DNA of 33,376 nt from positions 1-33,376 of the forward strand of contig CAKTHW010000007.1 of assembly GCA_934565425.1 (NCBI GenBank), in the 5' to 3' direction. Below, in pieces: positions 8,206-16,292 of this stretch. Position 1 is the stretch's first letter. Each line of letters begins with the position of its first letter. The DNA comes from an uncultured Oscillospiraceae bacterium (GTDB taxonomy: Bacteria > Bacillota > Clostridia > Oscillospirales > Oscillospiraceae). Below the pieces are notes generated by a model. That model did not search any database. It was not told the DNA's origin and saw nothing but the letters and a program-made list of their open reading frames with translations. A program made the translations under genes and the position numbers.

Positions 8206-9378
8206 ATGATCGCATTTGACGCTTATAATGCCCCCCGTATCATCTATGGCGAAGGCGTTTCCAAGCAGGTCGCCACTCTGCTGCAGAGCCTGAACGTGAA
8301 GACCGTCATGGCCGTCTATGACGAAGGCATCAAGCAGGTCGGCATCGCTGACTCCGTCCTGACTCCCCTGCGGGAAGCTGGTTTTGTCGTGGAAGAGTTC
8401 GGCGGCGTCACCGCTGACCCTCCCGTGGAAATGATCGAAGCGGCTGCGAAGGAAGCAGACGAGAAGAACGTTGACATCTATATCGCCATCGGCGGCGGCG
8501 GTGTCATCGACACCACCAAGTGCATGGCTGTCATGCACACCAACCCCGGCCACCTGCTGGACTACGTCCTGGGTGTGGGCAAGCCCATCCCCAACCTCTG
8601 CCCCAAGGTCATCGCCATCCCCACCACCTCCGGCACCGGCTCCGAAGTGACTGCACTGTCCATCGTCACCGACACCGAGAGCCAGAGAAAGGTCTGCATC
8701 AAGGACGTGGTCAAGATGTGTCCCTACGCTGCTTACCTGGATCCCGCTCTGCTGCTGGGTCTGCCCAAGGGTCTGACCGCCTCTACCGGTATGGACGCTC
8801 TGTCCCACGCTGTGGAAGCTTACCTGGTCGGCCGCCACAATGAATTCGCCGATATGTTCTGCGAAAACGCCATCCGCCGTGTCATCAAGTGGCTGCCCGT
8901 GGCTGTGGAAGACGGCAAGAATATCGAAGCCCGCGGCCAGATGATGCAGGCTGCTACTTACGGCGGCGCCAGCTTCGCCAGCAGCACCCTCCAGGCAGGT
9001 CACGCCATCGCTCATGCACTGGGCGGCGCACTGCACGTACCTCATGGCATCGCTTGCGCTTGGGGTCTGTGCTTCGCCATCCAGCACTGCGGCAAGACCG
9101 TCCCCATGGAACGTCTCCAGAAGCTGGCTGACTTCATGAACGTGGACAGCACCGGTCTGGAACGGGAAGCTCTGGTAGACGCCTGCTGCAAGGTGGTCCT
9201 GGACATGAACCAGTCCCTGGGCATCCCCACTCCCCAGACCTATGGCATCGGCAGCAAGGAACAGATGGAAGCTGCTTACCACGCTTGCTGGACCAACGAA
9301 CAGGGTATGCTGGGTGTGGCTGAGGTCACCGACCCCGACGAGCTGCATGCTTACTTCGAGACCATGTGGGCTTGGTAA
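8206..9378 (+). CDS. Iron-containing alcohol dehydrogenase
   Basis: 390 residues. The NAD-binding part shows the GGGG-x-IDTTK phosphate-binding segment. The metal ligands match the family exactly: Asp197 and His201 in GMDALSHAVEAY, then His266 and His280 in the GHAIAHALGG...HVPHG segment, with the same 14-residue spacing as in FucO. The family interconverts primary alcohols or hydroxyacids with aldehydes using NAD(P)H. With the downstream CoA-acylating aldehyde dehydrogenase it would convert acyl-CoA to alcohol or the reverse. Relatives include 4-hydroxybutyrate, 1,3-propanediol and butanol dehydrogenases, and the sequence does not separate these. ATG at 8206 lies 10 bases after AGGAG; an in-frame TTG at 8200 is less likely. 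Confidence 0.92.
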   Translation: MIAFDAYNAPRIIYGEGVSKQVATLLQSLNVKTVMAVYDEGIKQVGIADSVLTPLREAGFVVEEFGGVTADPPVEMIEAAAKEADEKNVDIYIAIGGGGVIDTTKCMAVMHTNPGHLLDYVLGVGKPIPNLCPKVIAIPTTSGTGSEVTALSIVTDTESQRKVCIKDVVKMCPYAAYLDPALLLGLPKGLTASTGMDALSHAVEAYLVGRHNEFADMFCENAIRRVIKWLPVAVEDGKNIEARGQMMQAATYGGASFASSTLQAGHAIAHALGGALHVPHGIACAWGLCFAIQHCGKTVPMERLQKLADFMNVDSTGLEREALVDACCKVVLDMNQSLGIPTPQTYGIGSKEQMEAAYHACWTNEQGMLGVAEVTDPDELHAYFETMWAW

Positions 9379-9407
9379 TCTAAACTTAGGACGAAAAGGA
9401 AACAACA

Positions 9408-10619
9408 ATGGGAAGACAAGTCTACGAGAACCTGAAGGTTCTGGATGTCACCAATAACTACGCGGGCCCCATGGCAGGCGCCATGTTGGCTGATTACGGT
9501 GCGGAAGTCTGGCACGTGGAAAAGCCGGTGCTGGGCGACGACAACCGCTACTTTCCCCCCATCATCGACGGCATCAGCATCAACTACTGCACCTCCAACC
9601 GAGGCAAGAAGTCGGTAGTGCTGGATCTGAAGGACCCCCGCGGGGCGGAAGCCTTCCGGAAGCTGGCGGCGCAAGCGGACGTGCTGCTGGAGAGCTATCG
9701 ACCTGGGGTCATGAAAAAGCTGGGGCTGGATTATGAGACCCTGAAGGAGATTAATCCCCGTCTCATCTACTGCTCCATCTCCGCCTACGGCCAGGAAGGC
9801 CCCTACGCCAACCGACCCGGCTATGACGTCATCGCCCAGGCGGTGTCCGGTATGATGGAGATGACCGGGGAACCGGATGGCGCACCCACCAAGATCGGCT
9901 CCGCCATCGGCGACTGGATGGGCGCCCTGAACGCCTTCGGCTGCATCGGCACCGCCCTCTATTACCGGTCTGAGACCGGGGAAGGGCAGCACATCGATAT
10001 CTCTCTGGCGCGCAGCCTGATGTGGATGGCCGCCAAGCTGGATCACGGCATCACCGGCGTGATGCAGACCAGAACGGGCAACCACCACAGCAACCTGGCC
10101 CCCTATGGCATCTTCAAGGGCAGGAACAACCAGTCCGTGGTCATCGGCGTGCTCAGCAGCAAGCTGTGGGAGACCTTCTGCAAGGTCATGCAGCGGACTG
10201 ATCTCATCGACGACCCCCGCTTCGTCAGCAACGACAAGCGTGTAGAGAACAAGCAGCTGCTCATCGAGATCATCGAGGACTGGCTGAGCAACTTTGAACA
10301 GGTCAGCGACGCCATCGACCTGCTGATGGTGGCGGGCGTGCCCTGCTCCAAGATCTACAACATGAAGGACATCGACGAGGATCCGCATTTCAACCAGTGC
10401 GGCTGGATCGCCGATATGCCTATGGCAGATGGGATGACCACCATCCGCACCCGCCGATTCCCCTCTGACCCCTTTAAATTCTCCGCTTTCGAGCCGGTCT
10501 ACGGCAAAGCACCGGCGCTGGGCGAACAGAACCATGAGGTGCTGGAAGCCCTGGGCTTCACGGCGGAAGAGGTGGACGAAATGGAAGCCGAGTGGGAAAT
10601 GAAGGTCAAAAACAAGTGA
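9408..10619 (+). CDS. Class III (CaiB/BaiF family) acyl-CoA transferase
   Basis: 403 residues. Family features: N-terminal LKVLDVTNNYAGPMAGAMLADYGAEV (shown here only in part as the opening Rossmann-like strand), NRGKKSVVLDLK, ESYRPGVMKKLGLDY, GYDVIAQAVSG and the catalytic aspartate Asp169 in the IGDWMGAL segment, at the same residue number as Asp169 of formyl-CoA transferase. These enzymes move CoA between carboxylates through an aspartyl-CoA intermediate without ATP, as in carnitine, bile-acid and oxalate pathways. Here it most likely activates the imported acid using a pathway product acyl-CoA as donor. It follows the alcohol dehydrogenase by 29 bases with an AAAAGGA ribosome binding site. 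Confidence 0.92.
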   Translation: MGRQVYENLKVLDVTNNYAGPMAGAMLADYGAEVWHVEKPVLGDDNRYFPPIIDGISINYCTSNRGKKSVVLDLKDPRGAEAFRKLAAQADVLLESYRPGVMKKLGLDYETLKEINPRLIYCSISAYGQEGPYANRPGYDVIAQAVSGMMEMTGEPDGAPTKIGSAIGDWMGALNAFGCIGTALYYRSETGEGQHIDISLARSLMWMAAKLDHGITGVMQTRTGNHHSNLAPYGIFKGRNNQSVVIGVLSSKLWETFCKVMQRTDLIDDPRFVSNDKRVENKQLLIEIIEDWLSNFEQVSDAIDLLMVAGVPCSKIYNMKDIDEDPHFNQCGWIADMPMADGMTTIRTRRFPSDPFKFSAFEPVYGKAPALGEQNHEVLEALGFTAEEVDEMEAEWEMKVKNK

Positions 10620-10688
10620 GGTAACTCCATGGTGCCCGTCACAGACGGAGTGCCGTGTCAGATAAAAATTTTTGGAGGTTAATTTATC

Positions 10689-12095
10689 ATGGCAGAACGC
10701 AATGTAAAGGAATACATCAATGGTCTGGTTCAGCGTGCAAAGGTTGCACAGAAGGAATTTGAACGCACCGCGCTGGATCAGCTGACCATCGACAAGGTCG
10801 TCCGTGCCATCGGCAAGACCGTGGTGGACGCAAAGGAAGAACTGGCGCTGGAAGCCCATCTGGAGACCAAGTATGGCACCCCTGAGATGAAGGTTGCCAA
10901 GATCCTGGCTTCCATCCCCAACCAGTGGAACATCATGCGCGGCAAGAAGTCCGTTGGCTACATCCAGAACCTGCGTGACGAACCCGGCGTCCGCGTCATG
11001 GCTAAGCCCATGGGCGTGATCGGCTGCGTTATGCCCAGCACCAATCCCATCATCACCATCGCAGCAAACGGCATGATGGCTGTTAAGTGCAGAAATGCCT
11101 GCATCATCGCTCCCCATCCCTCTGCAAAGAACGTCTCCCTGAAGACGGTCAATATGATCCGTGCTGCCATCGAAGAACTGGGTGCTCCTGCTGACCTGAT
11201 GCAGGTCATCGAACCGGAATATTGCTCCATCGAAGCAACTGACGTCATGCTGGCTGCTTGTGACGCCAACATCGCCACTGGTGGCCCCGGCATGGTCAAG
11301 GCTGTTTACTCCTGTGGCCGTCCCGGCTTCGGCGTCGGTCAGGGCAACTGCCAGGAGATCATCTGCGACGACTATGATGACCTGGATCGCATGACCGCTC
11401 TGGCAGTGGCCAACCGTTCCTATGACAACGGCGTGCCTTGCACCAGTGAACAGACCATCCACGTGCCCGCATCCATGGAAGAAGAGTTCCTGGAAAAGAT
11501 GCAGAAGAACGGCGCTTACCTGGTAGAAGGCGAGGAGCTGATCGAAAAGCTGCGTAAGGTCGTCTTCCCCGATGGCGAGCACATCAGCCGTGACGTTGTC
11601 GGCCGTTCTCCCCAGGTCGTCGGCAAGATGATCGGCGTGGAAGTCCCTGAGCATTGCAGAGTCCTGATGTGCAAGTACACCGGCTGTGCAGAAGACGATG
11701 TCCTGTCCAAGGAAATCCTGTTCCCCTTCGTCCGTTATATCACCTACACCGACTTTAAGGAAACTGTTGCCAAGGCTGTAGCCAACCTGGAAATGGAAGG
11801 CGCAGGCCACAACAGCGCCATCTGGACCCACGATCAGGAGAAGATCGAGTACGCTGCACATCTGCTGCCCGTCTCCCGCTTCCAGGTCAACCAGACTCCC
11901 TCCGGCATCAACAACGGTATGCCCACCACTCCCACTCTGGGCTGCGGTACCTGGGGCCATAACAGCATCTCCGAAAACCTGGCTTGGTACCACCTGATGA
12001 ACACCACTCGTGTCACCGTCACTCTGCCCAACAAGCGCGTTTGGCAGGAAGGCGACTGGGATCGCTTTGACGAATGCCCGGTGACCGAAGACTGA
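10689..12095 (+). CDS. CoA-acylating aldehyde dehydrogenase
   Basis: 468 residues, similar in length to EutE/SucD-type and to the N-terminal half of AdhE. The catalytic cysteine is Cys251 in NGVPCTSEQT, the form typical of CoA-acylating members (NG..C.SEQ). GVIGCVMPSTNP and a Gly-rich ATGGPGMV segment belong to the NAD-binding domain. The enzyme reduces acyl-CoA to aldehyde plus CoA, or the reverse. With the alcohol dehydrogenase it forms a two-step acyl-CoA/alcohol branch. Succinyl-CoA, butyryl-CoA and propionyl-CoA are all possible substrates. GGAGGT lies 9 bases before the ATG, one of the strongest ribosome binding sites in the operon. Confidence 0.92.
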   Translation: MAERNVKEYINGLVQRAKVAQKEFERTALDQLTIDKVVRAIGKTVVDAKEELALEAHLETKYGTPEMKVAKILASIPNQWNIMRGKKSVGYIQNLRDEPGVRVMAKPMGVIGCVMPSTNPIITIAANGMMAVKCRNACIIAPHPSAKNVSLKTVNMIRAAIEELGAPADLMQVIEPEYCSIEATDVMLAACDANIATGGPGMVKAVYSCGRPGFGVGQGNCQEIICDDYDDLDRMTALAVANRSYDNGVPCTSEQTIHVPASMEEEFLEKMQKNGAYLVEGEELIEKLRKVVFPDGEHISRDVVGRSPQVVGKMIGVEVPEHCRVLMCKYTGCAEDDVLSKEILFPFVRYITYTDFKETVAKAVANLEMEGAGHNSAIWTHDQEKIEYAAHLLPVSRFQVNQTPSGINNGMPTTPTLGCGTWGHNSISENLAWYHLMNTTRVTVTLPNKRVWQEGDWDRFDECPVTED

Positions 12096-12142
12096 TCTGA
12101 CGAGCCAGTAGGATACGCCCCCTGGCGTGCCCTTGACCTCAG

Positions 12143-12209
12143 GCAGGCGTCCCTCCAGCGTGTCTGGCACGGCGGGTCTGACCGCCCGCTGTGCCGACAC
12201 AGCGCCTGC
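12143..12209 (+). other. Large imperfect hairpin in the 168-base gap inside the operon
   Basis: An inner stem pairs 12160-12176 with 12185-12200 (one bulged T, one G-U), and an outer 7-bp stem pairs 12143-12149 with 12203-12209. No U-run follows the stem. It lies between the aldehyde dehydrogenase and the crotonase-fold gene and could set different mRNA levels for the two halves of the operon. Confidence 0.5.
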
Positions 12210-12263
12210 GCATAGAAATCCCTATCTGAAAATAACTGTTGGAACAAAATAAGGTGAAAAACA

Positions 12264-13067
12264 ATGATGGAACTGAATTTTAAAACCAATGACATCGCTT
12301 TTGAGGTCAAAGAGCACGTGGCCTATATCCTGCTCAACAAGCCGGAGCAGTACAACCCCATCTCCGCAGAGGCCATGCAGGACTTGTCCCAGTGCCTGAC
12401 CTACTGCGAGGAGCATGATGACGTCCGAGCCGTGGTCATCCGCGGCGCCGGCGGCAACTTCAGCGCCGGCGGTAACGTGAAGGCCATGAAGGAACGGCTG
12501 GACAGCGGGATCAACGTGACCAAGCGTGGTATCCGCAACGGCGGTGAATTCATCATGCGGCTCAAGACCCTGCCCAAGCCCACCATCGCTTGGGTGGAGG
12601 GCGCCGTGGCCGGCGTGGGCATGAGCATCACCCTGGCCTGCGACTTCTCCATCGTGGAGGAGACGGCGAAGATGGTGTTCGCCTTCGTCAACATCGGGTT
12701 CGTCCCCGATGGCGGCGTGACCTATATGCTGAGTAGACTGGTCGGCCCCAACAAGGCGGCGGAGCTGCTCATGTCCGGCAAGCGCTTCACCGGCGCACAG
12801 GCCCGTGACTGGGGCCTGGTCACCGAGGCTGTGCCCAAGGAACAACTGGAAGAGACGGTACGTGGCTACATCAAAAAGTACGCCAACGGCCCCAGCGTGG
12901 CCTATGCGCAGATGAAACGCCTGCTGTTCAACGCAGCCTTCCCGGAGTTGAATGCTTGTATGCAGAACGAAGTGGAAGCGCAGTATGTATGCAGCCTGAC
13001 CGAGGATCATCGGGAGGCGCTGACTGCGTTCGTGGAAAAGCGGAAGCCGGTTTTCCAGGGACGCTGA
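12264..13067 (+). CDS. Enoyl-CoA hydratase/isomerase family protein, PaaG-like isomerase type
   Basis: 267 residues of crotonase fold. The oxyanion-hole segments are present (FSAGGNVKAM and GAVAGVGMS). Both catalytic glutamates of a classical hydratase appear replaced: the Glu144 position reads Ser121 and the Glu164 position reads Phe141 by motif alignment. Instead there is NIGFVPDGG with Asp149, the pattern of PaaG-type isomerases (E. coli PaaG has IGLIPDCGG), and the C-terminal helices DHREALTAFVEKRKPVF also match PaaG. I therefore expect a double-bond or epoxide-type isomerase rather than a crotonyl-CoA hydratase. AAGGTG lies 7 bases before the ATG; a second ATG follows directly at 12267. 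Confidence 0.85.
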   Translation: MMELNFKTNDIAFEVKEHVAYILLNKPEQYNPISAEAMQDLSQCLTYCEEHDDVRAVVIRGAGGNFSAGGNVKAMKERLDSGINVTKRGIRNGGEFIMRLKTLPKPTIAWVEGAVAGVGMSITLACDFSIVEETAKMVFAFVNIGFVPDGGVTYMLSRLVGPNKAAELLMSGKRFTGAQARDWGLVTEAVPKEQLEETVRGYIKKYANGPSVAYAQMKRLLFNAAFPELNACMQNEVEAQYVCSLTEDHREALTAFVEKRKPVFQGR

Positions 13068-13112
13068 AACCAAGAAGGATCAAACAAATTACAATAGAAA
13101 GAGGTGCGCTAT

Positions 13113-14258
13113 ATGAGTAAGTATCAGCTGATGACCCGCGACCAGGAAGACCTGGTGGAAATGGTCCATGCGTTCATGCGCAAGGAAGTGGACCCCTATG
13201 TAGCAGAGTACGATGAAAAGGGCATCTGCCCCATCGACACCGTCCGCAAGCTGATGGACCTGGGCTTCTGGGGCATCGACGTGCCGGAAGAATACGGCGG
13301 CGCTGGCCTGGACGTGACTACCATCATGTATATCCGGGAAGCCATGGCCTATCATGACGCCGGTTTCGCCAACACCTTCAGCGGCCAGACCTTCGGCTAC
13401 AAGCCCGTCATGCTGGCTGGCACCGAGGAACAGAAGAAGAAGTGGGGCGAACGCCTGGCTAACGGCTCCTTCTGGTCCATGTGCATCACCGAGCCCCAGT
13501 CCGGCTCCGACGCAGGCAACTGCAAGACCAAGGCCATCAAGGACGGCGACGAATACGTTCTGACCGGCAGCAAGTGCTTCGTCACCAACGGCGGCATTTC
13601 CGACATCTACACCGTCACCGCAGCCACCGACCCCTCCAAGGGCAGCAAGGGTATCTCCCTGTTCATCGTCGAGCGCGATATGCCCGGTCTGTCCGTGGGC
13701 AAGCACGAGAACAAGATGGGCATCCGTACCTCCAACACCACCGAGATCGCCCTGGACGAAGTCCGTGTTCCCGCAGAAAACATGATCGGCCCGGAAAACA
13801 GCGGCTTCAAGACCATCATGAAGATGCTCTCCCGCACCCGTCCCACCGGCGTTGCTCCCGCAGTGGGCGTGGCACAGCGTGCCCTGGATCTGGCTCTGGA
13901 ATATTCCAGAACCCGCCTGTCCTTCGGTCAGCCCATCGGCAACCTGGAAGGCATCCAGTTCAAGCTGGCGGACATGGAGATGAAGCTCCAGTGCTGCCGC
14001 TCCCAGCTGGCTTACTCCGCCGCTCTGGTGGACCGCGGCATCTATGACACCCTGGTCGGCTCCTGCACCAAGTGCTTTGTCTCGGAAGCAGTCCTGGACA
14101 TCTGCCTGCAGGCCCAGCAGATCTATGGCGGCTACGGCTACTCCAAGGAATATCCCCTGGAAAAGCTGGTCCGTGATGCCCGTATCTTCTCCATCTATGA
14201 AGGCTCCAGCGAGATCCAGCGCTACATCATCGGTAAGACGCTGGTCGGTAAGATCTAA
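13113..14258 (+). CDS. Acyl-CoA dehydrogenase (Etf-linked)
   Basis: 381 residues, the usual length for short/medium-chain acyl-CoA dehydrogenases. Signatures: CITEPQSGSDAG (FAD/substrate loop), the RLSFGQPIGN region, QIYGGYGYSKEYPLEKLVRD and the catalytic base Glu363 in IYEGSSEIQR, the same position as in butyryl-CoA dehydrogenase. It removes or, in anaerobes, adds hydrogens at C2-C3 of an acyl-CoA and exchanges electrons with the Etf encoded immediately downstream. In clostridial Bcd-Etf complexes this step is electron-bifurcating; the sequence alone does not settle that here. ATG at 13113 lies 8 bases after AGAGG; a GTG at 13104 is in frame but lacks spacing for a binding site. Confidence 0.93.
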   Translation: MSKYQLMTRDQEDLVEMVHAFMRKEVDPYVAEYDEKGICPIDTVRKLMDLGFWGIDVPEEYGGAGLDVTTIMYIREAMAYHDAGFANTFSGQTFGYKPVMLAGTEEQKKKWGERLANGSFWSMCITEPQSGSDAGNCKTKAIKDGDEYVLTGSKCFVTNGGISDIYTVTAATDPSKGSKGISLFIVERDMPGLSVGKHENKMGIRTSNTTEIALDEVRVPAENMIGPENSGFKTIMKMLSRTRPTGVAPAVGVAQRALDLALEYSRTRLSFGQPIGNLEGIQFKLADMEMKLQCCRSQLAYSAALVDRGIYDTLVGSCTKCFVSEAVLDICLQAQQIYGGYGYSKEYPLEKLVRDARIFSIYEGSSEIQRYIIGKTLVGKI

Positions 14259-14272
14259 GGAGGAAAGAACAG

Positions 14273-15082
14273 ATGAATATTCTGGTTTGTGTCAAACAGG
14301 TACCGGATACCACTGCGGTCAAGATCGATCCGGTCACCAATACGCTCATTCGTGCCGGCGTGCCCAGCATCCTGAACCCCTTTGACGGGTTCGCGCTGGA
14401 AATGGCACTGCAAATGAAGGACAAGACCGGCGGCACCGTCACCGTCATGTCTATGGGCCCTGCCCAGGCAGAGGACGTACTGCGGGAAAGCCTGTCCGTC
14501 GGGGCAGACGAAGCCTACCTGGTCTCCGGCCGAGAATTCGGCGGCTCGGACACCCTGGCCACCAGCTACATCCTCTCCTGCGCCGTCAAGGCCGTTGAGG
14601 AAAAGCGCGGCGAGAAGTTCGACGTCATCTACTGCGGCAAGCAGGCCATCGACGGGGACACCGGTCAGGTCGGTCCCGAAATGGCAGAACACCTGGGCTA
14701 CACCCAGATCACCTACGCCACCGAGCTGGTCGCCTGTGAAGGGGACAAGGTCCAGGTGCGCAAGGAGACTGCGGACGGCTACGACGTGCTGGAAGCAGCG
14801 CTGCCGGTGGTCATCTCCGTGACCAAGACCCCCTTTGAGCTGCGTTACCCCACCGTGAAGAAGCGTCTGGCTGCTAACCGCGCTCAGATCCCCACCATTA
14901 CCCCCCAGGACATGGAAGGCCAGATCGACCTGAGCCGTGCCGGCCTGAAGGGTTCCCCCACCAAGGTCAAGAAGAGCTTCACGCCCCAGCATAACAAGAA
15001 CTGTGTCGTCGTGGAAGAGGATACCCTCTCCGCCAGCGCAGTCAAACTGGTTGCCCTGCTGAGCGACGACAAGAAGATTTAA
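14273..15082 (+). CDS. etfB: Electron transfer flavoprotein beta subunit
   Basis: 269 residues. Begins MNILVCVKQVPDT and carries the conserved GKQAIDGDTGQVGPEMAEHLG loop (cofactor-binding region of EtfB), plus the recognition-loop region before it. It pairs with EtfA downstream to carry electrons between the acyl-CoA dehydrogenase and a further acceptor. AGGAGG lies 9 bases upstream, and only 14 bases separate it from the dehydrogenase, so translation is probably coordinated. Confidence 0.95.
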   Translation: MNILVCVKQVPDTTAVKIDPVTNTLIRAGVPSILNPFDGFALEMALQMKDKTGGTVTVMSMGPAQAEDVLRESLSVGADEAYLVSGREFGGSDTLATSYILSCAVKAVEEKRGEKFDVIYCGKQAIDGDTGQVGPEMAEHLGYTQITYATELVACEGDKVQVRKETADGYDVLEAALPVVISVTKTPFELRYPTVKKRLAANRAQIPTITPQDMEGQIDLSRAGLKGSPTKVKKSFTPQHNKNCVVVEEDTLSASAVKLVALLSDDKKI

Positions 15083-15093
15083 GGAGGCCAGCG

Positions 15094-16107
15094 ATGATGG
15101 ATTTTACGGAATACAAAGATATTTGGGTATTTATTGAGACGGATGACGGCAAAGCCGCCAGCGTCGGCCTGGAACTGCTCAACCCCGCTGCTCAGCTGGC
15201 CCACAAGACCGGTCAGCAGGCCGTAGCAGTCATCCTGGGCAAGGACAACGCAGAAGCAGAGAAGGAAGCAGCCGCCTATGGTGCGGATAAGATCCTCTCT
15301 GTGGAAGACCCCGCCTATGAACACTACACCACCGACGCCTATGCCTACGGCATGGTCAAGCTGGTGGAAGAGTACAAGCCCTCCATCCTGATGATCGGCG
15401 CCACCATCATTGGCCGTGACTTCGGCCCCCGCGTCTCCTGCCGGGTCAAGACTGGCCTGACCGCAGACTGCACTTCCCTGGATATCACGGAAGAGGGCGT
15501 CATGGGCTGGACCCGTCCCGCATTCGGCGGCAACCTGATGGCCACCATCATGTGCGAGAACACCCGTCCCCAGATGGGCACCATCCGCCCCGGCGTCTTC
15601 AAGAAGGCCGCTCCCCAGGAAGGGAACGCTCCTGAAGTCGTCAAGGTCTCCATCCCCGTCCCCGCAGACATCATCCGCACCAAGCTGGTGGAATCCATCA
15701 GCGAAGTGGCAGCAGAGATGATCAAGCTGGAAGACGCTGAGATCATCGTCTCCGGCGGCCGCGGTGTCGGTGGCCCGGAAGGCTTTGAAAATTACATCAA
15801 GCCCTTGGCAGACGCTCTGGGCGGTGCCGTCGGCGCCTCCCGTGCCGCCGTGGACTCCGGCTGGATCCCCCACGTCCATCAGGTCGGCCAGACCGGTAAG
15901 ACGGTCGCTCCGAAGCTGTACATCGCCTGCGGCATCTCCGGCGCCATCCAGCATCAGGCTGGTATGAGCGGCTCTGACTGCATCGTGGCCATCAACAAGG
16001 ACCCCGACGCACCCATCTTCAGCATTGCCGACTACGGCATCGTGGGCGACCTGTTCCAGGTCCTGCCCATCATGACCCAAGAAATCAAAAAGCTGAAGGG
16101 GGAATAA
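15094..16107 (+). CDS. etfA: Electron transfer flavoprotein alpha subunit
   Basis: 337 residues. The C-terminal FAD domain is clear: SGGRGVGGPEGF, GASRAAVDSGW, VGQTGKTVAPKLYIACGISG and the INKDPDAPIF segment. The N-terminal domain starts at the usual position, and there is no ferredoxin-like extension. The gene follows etfB by 11 bases with AGGAGG 6 bases before the first of two adjacent ATGs (15094, 15097). Last gene of the operon; its stop codon lies in the loop of a hairpin. Confidence 0.95.
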   Translation: MMDFTEYKDIWVFIETDDGKAASVGLELLNPAAQLAHKTGQQAVAVILGKDNAEAEKEAAAYGADKILSVEDPAYEHYTTDAYAYGMVKLVEEYKPSILMIGATIIGRDFGPRVSCRVKTGLTADCTSLDITEEGVMGWTRPAFGGNLMATIMCENTRPQMGTIRPGVFKKAAPQEGNAPEVVKVSIPVPADIIRTKLVESISEVAAEMIKLEDAEIIVSGGRGVGGPEGFENYIKPLADALGGAVGASRAAVDSGWIPHVHQVGQTGKTVAPKLYIACGISGAIQHQAGMSGSDCIVAINKDPDAPIFSIADYGIVGDLFQVLPIMTQEIKKLKGE

Positions 16108-16118
16108 CCCCCTTCAGC
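16092..16118 (+). other. Hairpin overlapping the etfA stop codon
   Basis: A perfect 11-bp stem (16092-16102 with 16108-16118) around the 5-base loop AATAA, which contains the stop codon. No U-run follows, so it is more likely a 3' stabiliser or partial terminator than a classical intrinsic terminator. Confidence 0.55.
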
Positions 16119-16237
16119 CCCGTGCGAACCTGTTACGAACAACTCATTTCTTAAATCCTCCTATTTTTATACAGAAACCAACTACACACTCCTCCTGAAA
16201 CGAACAATTTTACGATATATTATAATGGGAATATGCG

Positions 16238-16285
16238 AACGCAGCCTGTGCTTCACTGTCACACAGGCTGCGTTTTGCGTTTTTT
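16238..16285 (+). terminator. Intrinsic terminator of the acyl-CoA/Etf operon
   Basis: A perfect 13-bp stem (16238-16250 with 16262-16274) around an 11-base loop, followed by TTTT, GCG and a six-T run on the plus strand. It lies 130 bases after etfA, just before the end of the convergent minus operon. The T-runs are on the plus-strand side only. Confidence 0.8.
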
Positions 16286-16292
16286 CGGCCGG

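Noticed and set aside
9351..12200. 949-codon open frame on the minus strand opposite the CoA-transferase and aldehyde dehydrogenase genes
   Set aside because: It is antisense to two well-supported enzymes, its composition is rich in His/Asp/Gly/Val typical of reversed GC-rich coding frames, and it shows no domain or ribosome binding site.
6870..16107. Complete butyrate (crotonyl-CoA/Bcd) operon
   Set aside because: Thiolase and 3-hydroxybutyryl-CoA dehydrogenase are missing and the crotonase-fold enzyme lacks the hydratase glutamates.
16198..16226. TATAAT at 16221-16226 upstream of the 16238 hairpin, as a possible small RNA promoter
   Set aside because: No -35-like sequence at suitable distance, and the transcript would consist only of the terminator.
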